Part shown: one piece after another, positions 25,001-33,887 of the stretch
Numbering within the stretch: position 1 is the first letter of the stretch
How the letters are laid out: every line of letters starts with the position of its first letter
Assembly: GCA_965651265.1 (NCBI GenBank)
Contig: CBFGRV010000003.1
Coordinates: 53,748 to 117,747 of the forward strand
Direction: 5' to 3'
Length of the DNA stretch: 64,000 bases
Source: CBFGRV01 sp965651265
GTDB lineage: Bacteria; Bacteroidota; Rhodothermia; Rhodothermales; VXPQ01
The notes under the pieces: model-generated
The model's database searches: none
What the model was told of the DNA's origin: nothing
The model's input: only the letters and a program-made list of their open reading frames with translations
Position numbers and translations under genes: made by a program

Positions 25001-28000
25001 ATGCATCTAATATCACCGATGGCTTTCAAGTCTCTTCCCTTCATCGCTTTCTCCCTCCTCCTCACCGTGGGGGCGTATGGCCAGACGCCGATCGACGTCC
25101 CTGAGCGAGGCTGGAGTGCCGAGCAGATGGGCGCCTGGCTGGATCGAATGGCCATGTCCGGCCAGCCTACCTACTATCAGGATTGCCCCGACTTCACGAA
25201 CCGTCGCGACGCCATCCTGAACGGCAATAAGATCACGACGCAGATCACGAATTTTGGGTCGATTTCCGCTCCGGGCAACCGGATCACCGACATCGTCTGG
25301 AACGGCCTCGGGTACGGCTTCGAGTTCGGCCCCTTTGTCGCCGCCGAGGTGGTCGATGAAGGTCGTCGCGATCCGCAAAGCGTGCCGAAGCGCGACGCCA
25401 ATGGAAACATCGTGACCGACGCCCAGGGAGACACGATCTATGTGATGCACATCGTGTCCGACGGGCTCGTCTCGGGTGGTGGCGAGGTCTCGCCGGACGG
25501 CTCCCAGCGGTGGGGATGGCAACCGATCCCGTGTGCACAGCCCGTGGGCAATTTCGCGGGCATACAGGTCGTAAATCCGAATTCGGATCGCATCCCGACG
25601 AGTGACGATCGCGACGCGGATCTCGACGGCAAGCCCGACCCGTGGCCTGAGGACTGGTACAACGAGAACCTCGGGGAGTACGTCTGGCCCGGCGCGCTGC
25701 AGCAGGGCGCGTCCAACGCCGACAAGGAGGCCCTCTACTTCATGAACGACTACCAGAACCGGGAATTTTACTACTTCCCCTTCCCGAGCGATTCGTCGAG
25801 GCGAGGCCTGGGCCTCGAAATGGAGGTGCGCCTCTACCAGTGGGCCAACCCGCTGGCCGAGGATGCCATATTCCTCATCTACAAAATCACGAACAAGAGC
25901 GAGAAGGACCTCGAACGCGTCCGCTTCGGGATGTGGGGCGACCCGCACGTTGGAGGTGCGAGCGACTACCACGACGACCTCGCCTTCTTCGATCGTAGCC
26001 TCAACATGGTATTTACGTGGGATGCCGACGGTCGATCCGATGTCGCCGGACGTGCCCCCGGGTACTTCGGCTACAAGTTCCTAGAGAGCCCCGGACTCGG
26101 TAATGAATGCATCGGGGGGCGCGGCGCGAACGTGGCGGAATGCGAGGCGTCGGGCGGGCGATTCATTCCCGGAGACGGCATCGACAACGACGGCGATGGA
26201 ATGATCGATGAGTCGTGGACGGACGGCATCGACAACGATGGCGACTGGAATCCCGAGACGGATGACGTCGGGATCGACGGCATTCCCGGCACAGGCGATT
26301 TCGGCGAGGGCGACGGCCTGCCGACGGCCGGCGACCAATTCGACATCACGAAGCCGGGCGAACCCAACTTCGAGTTCACGGACATCGACGAGAGCGACAT
26401 GATCGGCTTGACGTCCTTCGCCTCACCACTTTACGGATCGGTGTGGAGTGACGAGGACTTCCGCGTCTGGAATCTCGTCGAGCCCGGAAACTTCGACGAT
26501 ATCCCGACGGAGCCGGCCGACTACCTCTTCATTTACGGTGCGGGCGACTTCAAGCTGCATGCGGGCGAGACGAAGCGGTTCTCTATTGCGCTGCTCGTAG
26601 GCGAGAGCCTCGATGACCTCATGCTGAATGCCCAGACCGTGCAACAGATCTACGATGTGGGCTATCGGTTCGCGAAGCCGCCTGAGAAACCCACGGTGCA
26701 GGCCGTACCGGGCGACCGCAAGGTGACGCTCTACTGGGACGACGCGGCCGAGCGATCGCTCGATCCCCTGACGAACGAATTCGACTTCGAGGGCTATGTC
26801 ATCTATCGGTCAACCGATCACGAGTTCAGTGATCAGCAGACCATCACGGACATCAACGGCACCCGTTTTCTGTTTCGCCCACTGACGGATGCGCGAGGCG
26901 TCGAAGCGAAGTTCGATCTCGAAAATGGAATCACCGGGCCTGCACCGATCCCCTACCCCGGCCGGGGCGTCTCGTACGACCTGGGCGAGGATACGGGTCT
27001 GTTCCACACCTACGTGGACTCGAACAATGTCCAGAACGGTCAGACCTACTATTACGCCGTCGTGGCCTACGACCGCGGTTTCGTCGGTGATGCCGGGGCG
27101 GGCTTCGAGGGGGGCATCGCGCCGAGCGAGACGGCAAAGACCATCACTTTCGACCCGACGACGGATACCCACATCTTCGACGTCAATACGGTGGCCGTGA
27201 CGCCCGGCCCGCGTGTGGCGGGATACGTCGAGCCATCACTCGAGATCAGTCACGCGGCAGGCAATGGAACGGGTAGCGTCGACGTTCGGATCGTGGATGA
27301 GCTCGCCGTTCCCCCGGACAATACCTTCCGGGTGGATTTCGACGAGGTCGACGGCCAAATCGTCTACACGATCACGGATCAAAAGCCGACCTCGATCGAA
27401 ATCACCGCGCGCCCCGGTCAGTTCTCCGGGCTGGGCCACGCTCACATCATCCCGTCGTCCTTCTCCCTCACAACGCTCGACGGCGGCGCGCTCCAGGCCG
27501 GCACCGACTTCGAGCTGAATGCGGATGCCGGAACGGTTCATATTCTCGAGGGCGGTAGCGTGCAGCCGTTCCAGCAACTGGTCGCCACCTTCCGATACTC
27601 GCCGATCTACCGAAGCAACCTTCTGAGTGGCGAGGAGGCCAATTTGGTCTTCAGCGGGCTGCATGTGTTCGTGGAGGATGAGGAACTCGCCATCAACACG
27701 GACTTGACAGGATGGGCCGCGGGGGATGTATCGATTCCGGGCGACGTTCGAGTCGCTACGGCGGGCCCCGGGCGGCGGCCGCAGCCGTCCGACTACGAGG
27801 TTCGGTTCGCGGATTCGAACATCGGGACATCCTTCAACAACAACGTCCCTGTTCCCTTCGAGGTGGTCAACCTGACGCGTGCCAATGAGACGATCTCGGT
27901 CTTCACGCCCGATGGTAATCGCAATGGGGTCTGGGATCTGAACGAGCCCATCATCTTCCTCGAAGATGTCGATGGGCAGATGATCGCGACGTGGGAGGTT

Positions 28001-28459
28001 CGGCTGAATCCGGGTCCGGATGCGCCGATGCCGGGCAACGGAGACGTCTTCCTCGTGGTTACGCACAAGCCCTTCACCGACGCGGACGTCTTCACCTTCA
28101 CGACCCGGAGTGCGGCTGTGGACGAGCAGCTTGCATCCCAACAGCTGCAGAATATCTACGTGGTCCCGAACCCGTACGTCGCCACCAGCGAGATCGAGCC
28201 GCTGAACCCGATCGCCAATACCGAACGCGGCGATCGGAGGCTCTACTTCGCGAATCTTCCCCAGGAAGCCACTATCCGCATTTACTCGCTCGCCGGTGAG
28301 CTCATCGACACGATCGAGCACCGGAGCACGATGGACGACGGCAAGGCGTTCTGGGATCTGCGGACGAAGGAGAATATGAATATCTCCTACGGCCTCTACA
28401 TCTACCACGTCGATTCGCCGCACGGTTCGTTCGTCGGCAAATTTGCGGTGATAAAATGA
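25001..28459 (+). CDS. large surface protein, TSP3-like Asp repeats, FnIII-like domain, T9SS-type C-terminus
   Basis: A 1152-residue secreted protein (ATG 25001; ATG 25019 is equally possible), signal peptide ending at GAYGQ. The N-terminal 400 residues form a region I know only from similar uncharacterised proteins that accompany TonB receptors and PorV. Around residues 395-440 are calcium-type Asp repeats (DGIDNDGDGMIDE, DGIDNDGD) like thrombospondin type 3 repeats. A fibronectin-III-like domain follows (about 560-700). The C-terminus, from VVPNPY (about 1050) to GKFAVIK, is a T9SS-type sorting domain. It is the second gene of the receptor-CTD-PorV module; the 33888-36005 gene is its counterpart. 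Inference: it could be a substrate that PorV shuttles. Confidence 0.82.
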   Translation: MHLISPMAFKSLPFIAFSLLLTVGAYGQTPIDVPERGWSAEQMGAWLDRMAMSGQPTYYQDCPDFTNRRDAILNGNKITTQITNFGSISAPGNRITDIVWNGLGYGFEFGPFVAAEVVDEGRRDPQSVPKRDANGNIVTDAQGDTIYVMHIVSDGLVSGGGEVSPDGSQRWGWQPIPCAQPVGNFAGIQVVNPNSDRIPTSDDRDADLDGKPDPWPEDWYNENLGEYVWPGALQQGASNADKEALYFMNDYQNREFYYFPFPSDSSRRGLGLEMEVRLYQWANPLAEDAIFLIYKITNKSEKDLERVRFGMWGDPHVGGASDYHDDLAFFDRSLNMVFTWDADGRSDVAGRAPGYFGYKFLESPGLGNECIGGRGANVAECEASGGRFIPGDGIDNDGDGMIDESWTDGIDNDGDWNPETDDVGIDGIPGTGDFGEGDGLPTAGDQFDITKPGEPNFEFTDIDESDMIGLTSFASPLYGSVWSDEDFRVWNLVEPGNFDDIPTEPADYLFIYGAGDFKLHAGETKRFSIALLVGESLDDLMLNAQTVQQIYDVGYRFAKPPEKPTVQAVPGDRKVTLYWDDAAERSLDPLTNEFDFEGYVIYRSTDHEFSDQQTITDINGTRFLFRPLTDARGVEAKFDLENGITGPAPIPYPGRGVSYDLGEDTGLFHTYVDSNNVQNGQTYYYAVVAYDRGFVGDAGAGFEGGIAPSETAKTITFDPTTDTHIFDVNTVAVTPGPRVAGYVEPSLEISHAAGNGTGSVDVRIVDELAVPPDNTFRVDFDEVDGQIVYTITDQKPTSIEITARPGQFSGLGHAHIIPSSFSLTTLDGGALQAGTDFELNADAGTVHILEGGSVQPFQQLVATFRYSPIYRSNLLSGEEANLVFSGLHVFVEDEELAINTDLTGWAAGDVSIPGDVRVATAGPGRRPQPSDYEVRFADSNIGTSFNNNVPVPFEVVNLTRANETISVFTPDGNRNGVWDLNEPIIFLEDVDGQMIATWEVRLNPGPDAPMPGNGDVFLVVTHKPFTDADVFTFTTRSAAVDEQLASQQLQNIYVVPNPYVATSEIEPLNPIANTERGDRRLYFANLPQEATIRIYSLAGELIDTIEHRSTMDDGKAFWDLRTKENMNISYGLYIYHVDSPHGSFVGKFAVIK

Positions 28460-28460
28460 G

Positions 28461-28474
28461 GGTTGCTGATTGAC
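28461..28474. repeat. heptad repeat remnant
   Basis: Right after the stop codon the plus strand reads GGTTGCT then GATTGAC, two units of the heptad family seen at 7532 and 55435. Two units alone could be chance. Confidence 0.25.
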
Positions 28475-28512
28475 GCCGGCAGAACCTCGGCGAAAGATGG
28501 GTACTTAGAGAT

Positions 28513-29580
28513 ATGACACGACGCATGAAGCGATACACGACACTCCTGGCTGCTCTCCTCTTGATTCCTTCCGTGGCCCTTGCACAGGAGCAGGCGCCGT
28601 CCGAGGATGGCGCACCCGGCGGCAAAACGGTCACCAAGTCAGGGACGACGGCCGCGCAGTTCCTGAAGCTCGGCGTCGGCGCCCGGCCCATCGCGATGGG
28701 CGGCGCCTTCGTTGCGGAGGCAAGCGATCTATCCGCGCTCTACTGGAATCCCGCGGGACTCGCGAGTCTCCGCGGAGCAAGCGTTTCGCTCGCGCACACG
28801 GAGTACCTGGCCGACGTGAACTACAGCTTCGCCGCCTTCGGCACGTCTCTCGGAAACTGGGGAACGTTGGCTGCGGCCATCCTCTACCTCGACTCGGGCG
28901 ACATGACCGTCCGCACGATCGAGCAGCCTGAGGGGACCGGTGAGCAATTCAAGGTTCAAAATTTTGCCATCCAGCTCTCCTATGCCCGCGCGCTGACGGA
29001 TCGATTCTCGCTCGGGGTCAACACAAAGTACGTCCAGGAGCGCATCTGGCACAGCTCGGCGTCGACCCTGGCACTGGACATCGGCACGCTCTTCACGACG
29101 CCTTATGAGCGGCTGCGACTCGGAGCGAGCTTCTCGAATTTCGGCCCTAAAATGCAGATGAGTGGGCGCGACATCGTATTTAGCTACGATCCCGTTCCCG
29201 GGCAGGCCGGAAACGTCGAGATCGTCAACGCCGAGTATCTGATGGAGGAGCATCCACTTCCCCTCCTCTTCAGAATCGGTCTCTCGTGGGATGCTGTTCA
29301 CACCGCCGACCACCGCATCGTGCTCTCGACCGATGCCGCTCACCCGAACGACAACTACGAGTACGTCAACTTCGGGGCCGAGTACGACTTTCGTGGGCTG
29401 ATCGCGCTGCGTGGTGGGTACCGCAACCTATTCGAGCAGGATGGCGAGCAGGGCTGGACGTTCGGCGGCGGATTGAACCTGCGCATGGACAGCGGGCTGC
29501 GAGCCGGATTCGACTACGCCTACGCCGATTTCGGGCGCCTCGACGCTACCCATTGGTTTACGGTGAACCTGGGATTCTAG
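28513..29580 (+). CDS. PorV/PorQ-family outer-membrane protein (copy 1)
   Basis: A 355-residue beta-barrel protein with a Sec signal ending at VALAQ. The start of the mature part has the family signature: GTTAAQFLKLGVGARPIAMG, then YWNPAGLASL. It ends in a Phe-terminated strand (VNLGF). PorV-family proteins are FadL-like barrels; PorV itself collects T9SS substrates from the translocon and passes them to the attachment complex, and PorQ has a related role. The gene closes the plus-strand receptor-CTD-PorV module, 53 bases after the CTD gene. ATG 28525 is an alternative start. A second, diverged copy is at 32803-33822. Confidence 0.88.
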   Translation: MTRRMKRYTTLLAALLLIPSVALAQEQAPSEDGAPGGKTVTKSGTTAAQFLKLGVGARPIAMGGAFVAEASDLSALYWNPAGLASLRGASVSLAHTEYLADVNYSFAAFGTSLGNWGTLAAAILYLDSGDMTVRTIEQPEGTGEQFKVQNFAIQLSYARALTDRFSLGVNTKYVQERIWHSSASTLALDIGTLFTTPYERLRLGASFSNFGPKMQMSGRDIVFSYDPVPGQAGNVEIVNAEYLMEEHPLPLLFRIGLSWDAVHTADHRIVLSTDAAHPNDNYEYVNFGAEYDFRGLIALRGGYRNLFEQDGEQGWTFGGGLNLRMDSGLRAGFDYAYADFGRLDATHWFTVNLGF

Positions 29581-29617
29581 CCGCAGCGTGCGGAGCGCGC
29601 GACGGCGCCGGCAGCGG

Positions 29618-31486
29618 TTACCGGATCAGTGTCATCGATCTGGTAACACGACGGCCGTTCACGGTCAAGGCGTAGAAGTACGTTCCTGTGGCCAACTCGG
29701 GGCCGGCTTCAAACCTCACTTCGTAGGTACCGGGGGCCAACTGCTGCTCGATGAGGGAGGTGACGGTCCGCCCAAGGACATCGTACACCTCCAGCGTGAC
29801 ATCTCCAGGGCTTTGTAGGCCGAATCGTATGGTGGTCGCGTCCTTGAAGGGGTCCGGGAAGTTCTGTTCCAGCTCAAACGTGAACGCCGGCACCTCCTCG
29901 ATCGCTGTGGCGCGGCCCTCGAGAGAAACGAAGTTGCTTGTCTCGCTTTCGATCGAATTACGGCTCACCGCCGTCACGGCGTAAAAGTAGGGGTCGTCGG
30001 CGATGCCGGGATTGTCCGTGATGGACGTATCGCCGGTCAGCGCCACGAGATTCCGTGGGTCGGCCACGATCTCTTCAGGGCTGGGCTCTACCGGCGTCCG
30101 CATCCGGTAGACGGCAAAGAACTGGGGCCGATCGCTTCCCTCGCCCTCCGGCGGCGCCCACGTGAGCGTGACCTCGTCGGAGCCTGTCCATTCGTACGCG
30201 AGCGACGAGACCGGAGGCGGCGATGTCATATCCTTCCACTCCATCATGGGCGTCAGGGCCGGATGGCGGAAAAGGTCGTTCGCCAGGGAGTCTGCGATCC
30301 TTCCCGCGTTGCTCGTGATGTCCAGCGTGCGGAAAAAGACACTGCCCTGGATGTCCTCGTGCATCCGATTGAATCGAACCTGGCGCTGCACCTCGCCGGG
30401 ACCGTAGATCGCATCTGCCTTGTAGACCGCGAGACCCGGGTAAATGTGCCGTCCATTCGAAGCGGTCTGATCGCTCCACCACGTCGCCAGTGCCCCGTAA
30501 TCCTGTGCGCCCCCGAAGGCCCAGTAAAGCTGAGGTGTCAGGTAATCGAGCGACTGCTGCTCGAGCCACGCCACGGCATCCGCGTAGAGCACATTGTAGG
30601 CATCCAGCCCAACGATGCCGGGCGGAACCCCGTTCTTCCAGATTCCGAACGGGCTAATGCCGAAGGCCACATCCGGCCGGATGGCCTGAATGGTGTCGGA
30701 CACGCCTTGGACGAACACGTTGATGTTGTTGCGCCGCCAGTCGCCGATATTGCCGATGCCGTCCTCGTTGTATGTTGCGTAGGTCTCGGCGTCCTCGTCC
30801 GTGATTTGGTCGGGTGGATATGGATAGAAGTAGTCATCGAAGTGTACGCCGTCCACATCGTATCGCGTGACGACATCGGCGATCACGTCTGTGACGTATT
30901 GTCGGACAGCGGGAATGCCGGGATTCAGAATCTTCAGATTCCCGAAATCGAGAATCCATTCCGGATGCTCAACGGTGACATGGTTCGGAGCGGGGGTATA
31001 GAGCCCGCGATCCGCGCGATATGGATTGAACCATGCGTGGAGCTCCATTCCACGCTTGTGGGCCTCCTCGATGGCAAACTCCAGCGGATCGTAGAACGGG
31101 TCTGGCACCTTACCCTGTTCTCCCGTGAGCACATACGACCAGGGCTCGATCTCGGACTCGTACAGGGCGTCGGCTTCGGGTCTCACCTGGAAGAAAACTG
31201 CGTTCATACCAAGTGCCTTCAGATCGTCGAGTAGCGCGACGAGCTCCGCTTTTTGATTCTCGGTGCCGTTGGTCTTCGGCCAATCCAGCCTCGAGACCGT
31301 GGCGATCCACGCCGCGCGGAATTCATGCTTCGGAATGGCCGTCTGGCCCCATGCGATCATGTGCGTGCTGGACAATACGAGTGCACAGAGCGCGAGCCGG
31401 GTGAGGGACCGCCGACACCGCCTTCGCCTGCGGATGGGCTGTTCTACGTCAGGCTCCAGCACGGCGGAGATTGGTGCGATGATCAT
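29618..31486 (-). CDS. GHL10-family glycoside hydrolase-like protein with T9SS sorting domain
   Basis: From ATG 31486 the product is 622 residues (a GTG at 31534 abuts the upstream gene and is less likely). A long Arg-rich n-region leads into a Sec signal ending in AWGQ. Residues about 45-370 are the GHL10 (DUF187/YngK-like) TIM-barrel: EFRAAWIATV, LGMNAVFFQVRPEADALY, GMELHAWFNPYR, YDVDGVHFDDYFYP. A FnIII-like domain (about 415-515) and a type A T9SS domain (QNFPDPF, about 540-622) follow. Family members act on bacterial or algal polysaccharides; the substrate here is unknown. It is transcribed with the TIG lipoprotein and converges on PorV copy 1 with only 37 bases between stops. Confidence 0.9.
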   Translation of the reverse strand: MIIAPISAVLEPDVEQPIRRRRRCRRSLTRLALCALVLSSTHMIAWGQTAIPKHEFRAAWIATVSRLDWPKTNGTENQKAELVALLDDLKALGMNAVFFQVRPEADALYESEIEPWSYVLTGEQGKVPDPFYDPLEFAIEEAHKRGMELHAWFNPYRADRGLYTPAPNHVTVEHPEWILDFGNLKILNPGIPAVRQYVTDVIADVVTRYDVDGVHFDDYFYPYPPDQITDEDAETYATYNEDGIGNIGDWRRNNINVFVQGVSDTIQAIRPDVAFGISPFGIWKNGVPPGIVGLDAYNVLYADAVAWLEQQSLDYLTPQLYWAFGGAQDYGALATWWSDQTASNGRHIYPGLAVYKADAIYGPGEVQRQVRFNRMHEDIQGSVFFRTLDITSNAGRIADSLANDLFRHPALTPMMEWKDMTSPPPVSSLAYEWTGSDEVTLTWAPPEGEGSDRPQFFAVYRMRTPVEPSPEEIVADPRNLVALTGDTSITDNPGIADDPYFYAVTAVSRNSIESETSNFVSLEGRATAIEEVPAFTFELEQNFPDPFKDATTIRFGLQSPGDVTLEVYDVLGRTVTSLIEQQLAPGTYEVRFEAGPELATGTYFYALTVNGRRVTRSMTLIR

Positions 31487-31533
31487 ACTACCAAGTTCTT
31501 GAAGGGCGATAAGGCCGGCACAGCGTAAAGTCA

Positions 31534-32697
31534 CTAGGGACCGTCACGCTGCGTGTAGATGCTCAGAATCCTGCCCGGATTCTCCGGCAGGTCCGTGCGG
31601 GATAGATAGAGGGTTGCACCCTCCCCCCATGCAAGGGAAAACGCTGGGGGCGCGATCAGGCCCGGGTAGAAAATCTCGTAGGAGCCATCGGGCTCCACGA
31701 TAAAGAGCGGATCATCCGCCGATGAGCCCACAAATAGCGCCCCGTCCGCCGTGGCGGCAAGAGACATGCCGACAGCACTACCCTGAGAGGCTTCGGTCAA
31801 ATTGAAAAACAGCTCACCGTCGCTCAAAGCACCATTATTGATTGGGTAGCGCATAATGATATACTCGCCATCCAGAAGGAGCATCACATACAGGACGCCC
31901 CCGTGAGCCTCCAGGGCTCTAATGGTGCCTCCGACCTCGTACCCGGTAAGCTCGCCGGCTAGGTTTGCGGCGAACACTACACCGCCGCGGCCGCCGGCCC
32001 ATACGGTCCCTGCCGCATCGATGGATAGTGCCGTGAAGCGTATGGAGCGATCGGACGTAGAAGTCCAATTCTCCGGCTCGCCACCATCAGGTGGGAAGCG
32101 GAAGATGATGCCGGAGTTGCGGACGCCGTAGAGGTGGCCGCCTGGACCGAACTCGATCGCATCCCATCTGAAAGCTGCCGAACTGAAGACTTCTCGCGTT
32201 CCATCTTCAAAGATACGCACGATGCCCTGCGGGACGTCGTTCGCGGCAATCGAAGCATAGAGGTTGTATTCGTCGTCGGTCGCGATCGCGAAGGTCTCTT
32301 CGAAATCCCCGATGCCGCCAAACTCTCTGATCGCGGGCTGCAACGTATAGGACATCGAGTTGCTCAGTTTTTCGGCCCCGACGACGGCAACCCGCACATT
32401 GATGCCTGATTTGGCGAGGTTCGGGCTCGCCACGACCAGCTGCGTAGACGTTGCCGAAATGACCTGCGCCCGCTGCGCATCGAAGTAGACGATATTCTCG
32501 GCGGGAGTATCGGAGAAGTTTTCGCCCATGATCGTCACGGTACCGATCCCCGCCAACCACTCACCTTCCGGCTGGATGCTCGTGATGGTCGGGTCCGGCA
32601 TGAAGGCGCGACTCTCGTCGTACAGGGAAGGGCCGGGCGTCGTGTCGCACCCCATTGCCAGCAACAGTAAAAGCGAAACCACCGCAGGATACTTCAT
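31534..32697 (-). CDS. TIG/IPT-domain lipoprotein with propeller-like C-terminus
   Basis: From ATG 32697 the product has 387 residues with a lipoprotein signal ending in AMGCD (Cys near 17). Residues about 35-120 form an IPT/TIG Ig-like domain (ITSIQPEGEWLAGIGTVTIMGENF). The rest has repeated strands (NLYASIAAN, GHLYGVRNSG, GTVWAGGRGG, GALFVGSSAD) typical of an NHL or SMP-30-like propeller. Many Bacteroidota surface lipoproteins with this layout (SusE/F-like place, IPT-NHL) bind glycans; that role is unproven here. It lies between PorV copy 2 and the GHL10 gene and is probably co-transcribed with them. Confidence 0.82.
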   Translation of the reverse strand: MKYPAVVSLLLLLAMGCDTTPGPSLYDESRAFMPDPTITSIQPEGEWLAGIGTVTIMGENFSDTPAENIVYFDAQRAQVISATSTQLVVASPNLAKSGINVRVAVVGAEKLSNSMSYTLQPAIREFGGIGDFEETFAIATDDEYNLYASIAANDVPQGIVRIFEDGTREVFSSAAFRWDAIEFGPGGHLYGVRNSGIIFRFPPDGGEPENWTSTSDRSIRFTALSIDAAGTVWAGGRGGVVFAANLAGELTGYEVGGTIRALEAHGGVLYVMLLLDGEYIIMRYPINNGALSDGELFFNLTEASQGSAVGMSLAATADGALFVGSSADDPLFIVEPDGSYEIFYPGLIAPPAFSLAWGEGATLYLSRTDLPENPGRILSIYTQRDGP

Positions 32698-32802
32698 AAG
32701 TCCCTGATCACGACGGTATCGTCCGCCTGGTCGAATATGGCCTGGAATCATCATCCTTGAATTAGTCCTGGTACGCCGGAAGTCTGCTCATAGGGATGCC
32801 TG

Positions 32803-33822
32803 TCAGAAGGATAGCTGCAGGCCGATGCGATGAATGCCGCTGAAGACGCCGTAGTCCGAGTAGGCGTAATCGCCGCCCAGCGTGATCCCGCCCACGGTCC
32901 GGTGGATCCCGACCCCGGCGTGAATCCCCTGAACGTCGGTCGGGAAAATGTATCCGGCTCGCAGGGAAATCGTATTCAAGAAGGTGTATTCACCACCGAT
33001 CTTGATCTGTTCGTCGAAATCACGCGGACTCTCCGTATCGATGGCCACGACGAAGGAGTGGTTCTCGCTCCCGGGTGACATGAGATCCAGGACATTCATC
33101 GCGACGCCGATCTTGAGGAGCAGGGGAAGCTCGAAGCTTTCCTCGGCATATTCGATGTCACGCGCGAAATTCCGCGCGGCAACGGCAAACGTGAGGCTCC
33201 GGAATCCCGTGTCGTACATCATCCCGAAATCGAATGCGATGGCGCTCTCGTCATTGGCGGCGCGTTCGTACCCGTCTTCCACCACGGACATCACGGAATT
33301 GCCGAGATCCTGACCCACGTATTTCACGTGCCCCCCGATCGAGAATCGATCGCTGAGTGCGCGGGCGTATCCGAATCCGAAACTCATGGCCGATGGAGAA
33401 AACGTGCCGAGGTCGAGAAAGCCCTGCTCGTTGTCCGCTCTAATCGTTTCCTCGATCTCGCCGTAGTCGGCATGGACGAAGGAAAACGCGAAGACACCGA
33501 GACGACCTCCCATGGGTCGGAGGGAAAGACTCGCGAAGTTGTAGGCCACATCAACAAACCAGTCGGTCTGGGCCACGGCGGCGTGTAGGAAATCTTCCTG
33601 ATAGGCCATACCGGCCGGGTTATAGAAGATCGACGTCGATCCACCGCGCATAGCGGTCACCGCGTCGCCCAGCGCGGCCGCCCTGGGATCCGCCGATATG
33701 TTGAGGAACTTCATCGTCGTTCGGGCAAGCTTCTGCCGATTGGCATCCTCCTGAGCGTGCGAGCGCGGAGCGATAGCCGCCACCACCATGAGAAGAGAGA
33801 GGATCGAAGTTATATACTTCAT
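32803..33822 (-). CDS. PorV/PorQ-family outer-membrane protein (copy 2)
   Basis: A 339-residue barrel protein starting at ATG 33822, signal peptide ending at SHAQ. It has the family start KFLNISADPRAAALGDAV and FYNPAGMAY, and ends in a Phe strand (GLQLSF). It resembles the 28513 copy in length and landmarks but is clearly diverged. It lies 65 bases after the CTD protein gene of the second module and should act, like PorV, in type IX secretion or substrate handling at the outer membrane. The core T9SS genes (sprA/porK/L/M/N types) are not in this window. Confidence 0.87.
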   Translation of the reverse strand: MKYITSILSLLMVVAAIAPRSHAQEDANRQKLARTTMKFLNISADPRAAALGDAVTAMRGGSTSIFYNPAGMAYQEDFLHAAVAQTDWFVDVAYNFASLSLRPMGGRLGVFAFSFVHADYGEIEETIRADNEQGFLDLGTFSPSAMSFGFGYARALSDRFSIGGHVKYVGQDLGNSVMSVVEDGYERAANDESAIAFDFGMMYDTGFRSLTFAVAARNFARDIEYAEESFELPLLLKIGVAMNVLDLMSPGSENHSFVVAIDTESPRDFDEQIKIGGEYTFLNTISLRAGYIFPTDVQGIHAGVGIHRTVGGITLGGDYAYSDYGVFSGIHRIGLQLSF

Positions 33823-33887
33823 TGGAGCATGCATTCGGTTTGCTCGGTCGGCCGCAACCATCGGCGCGCGATTTCGAACTCAGTGAA

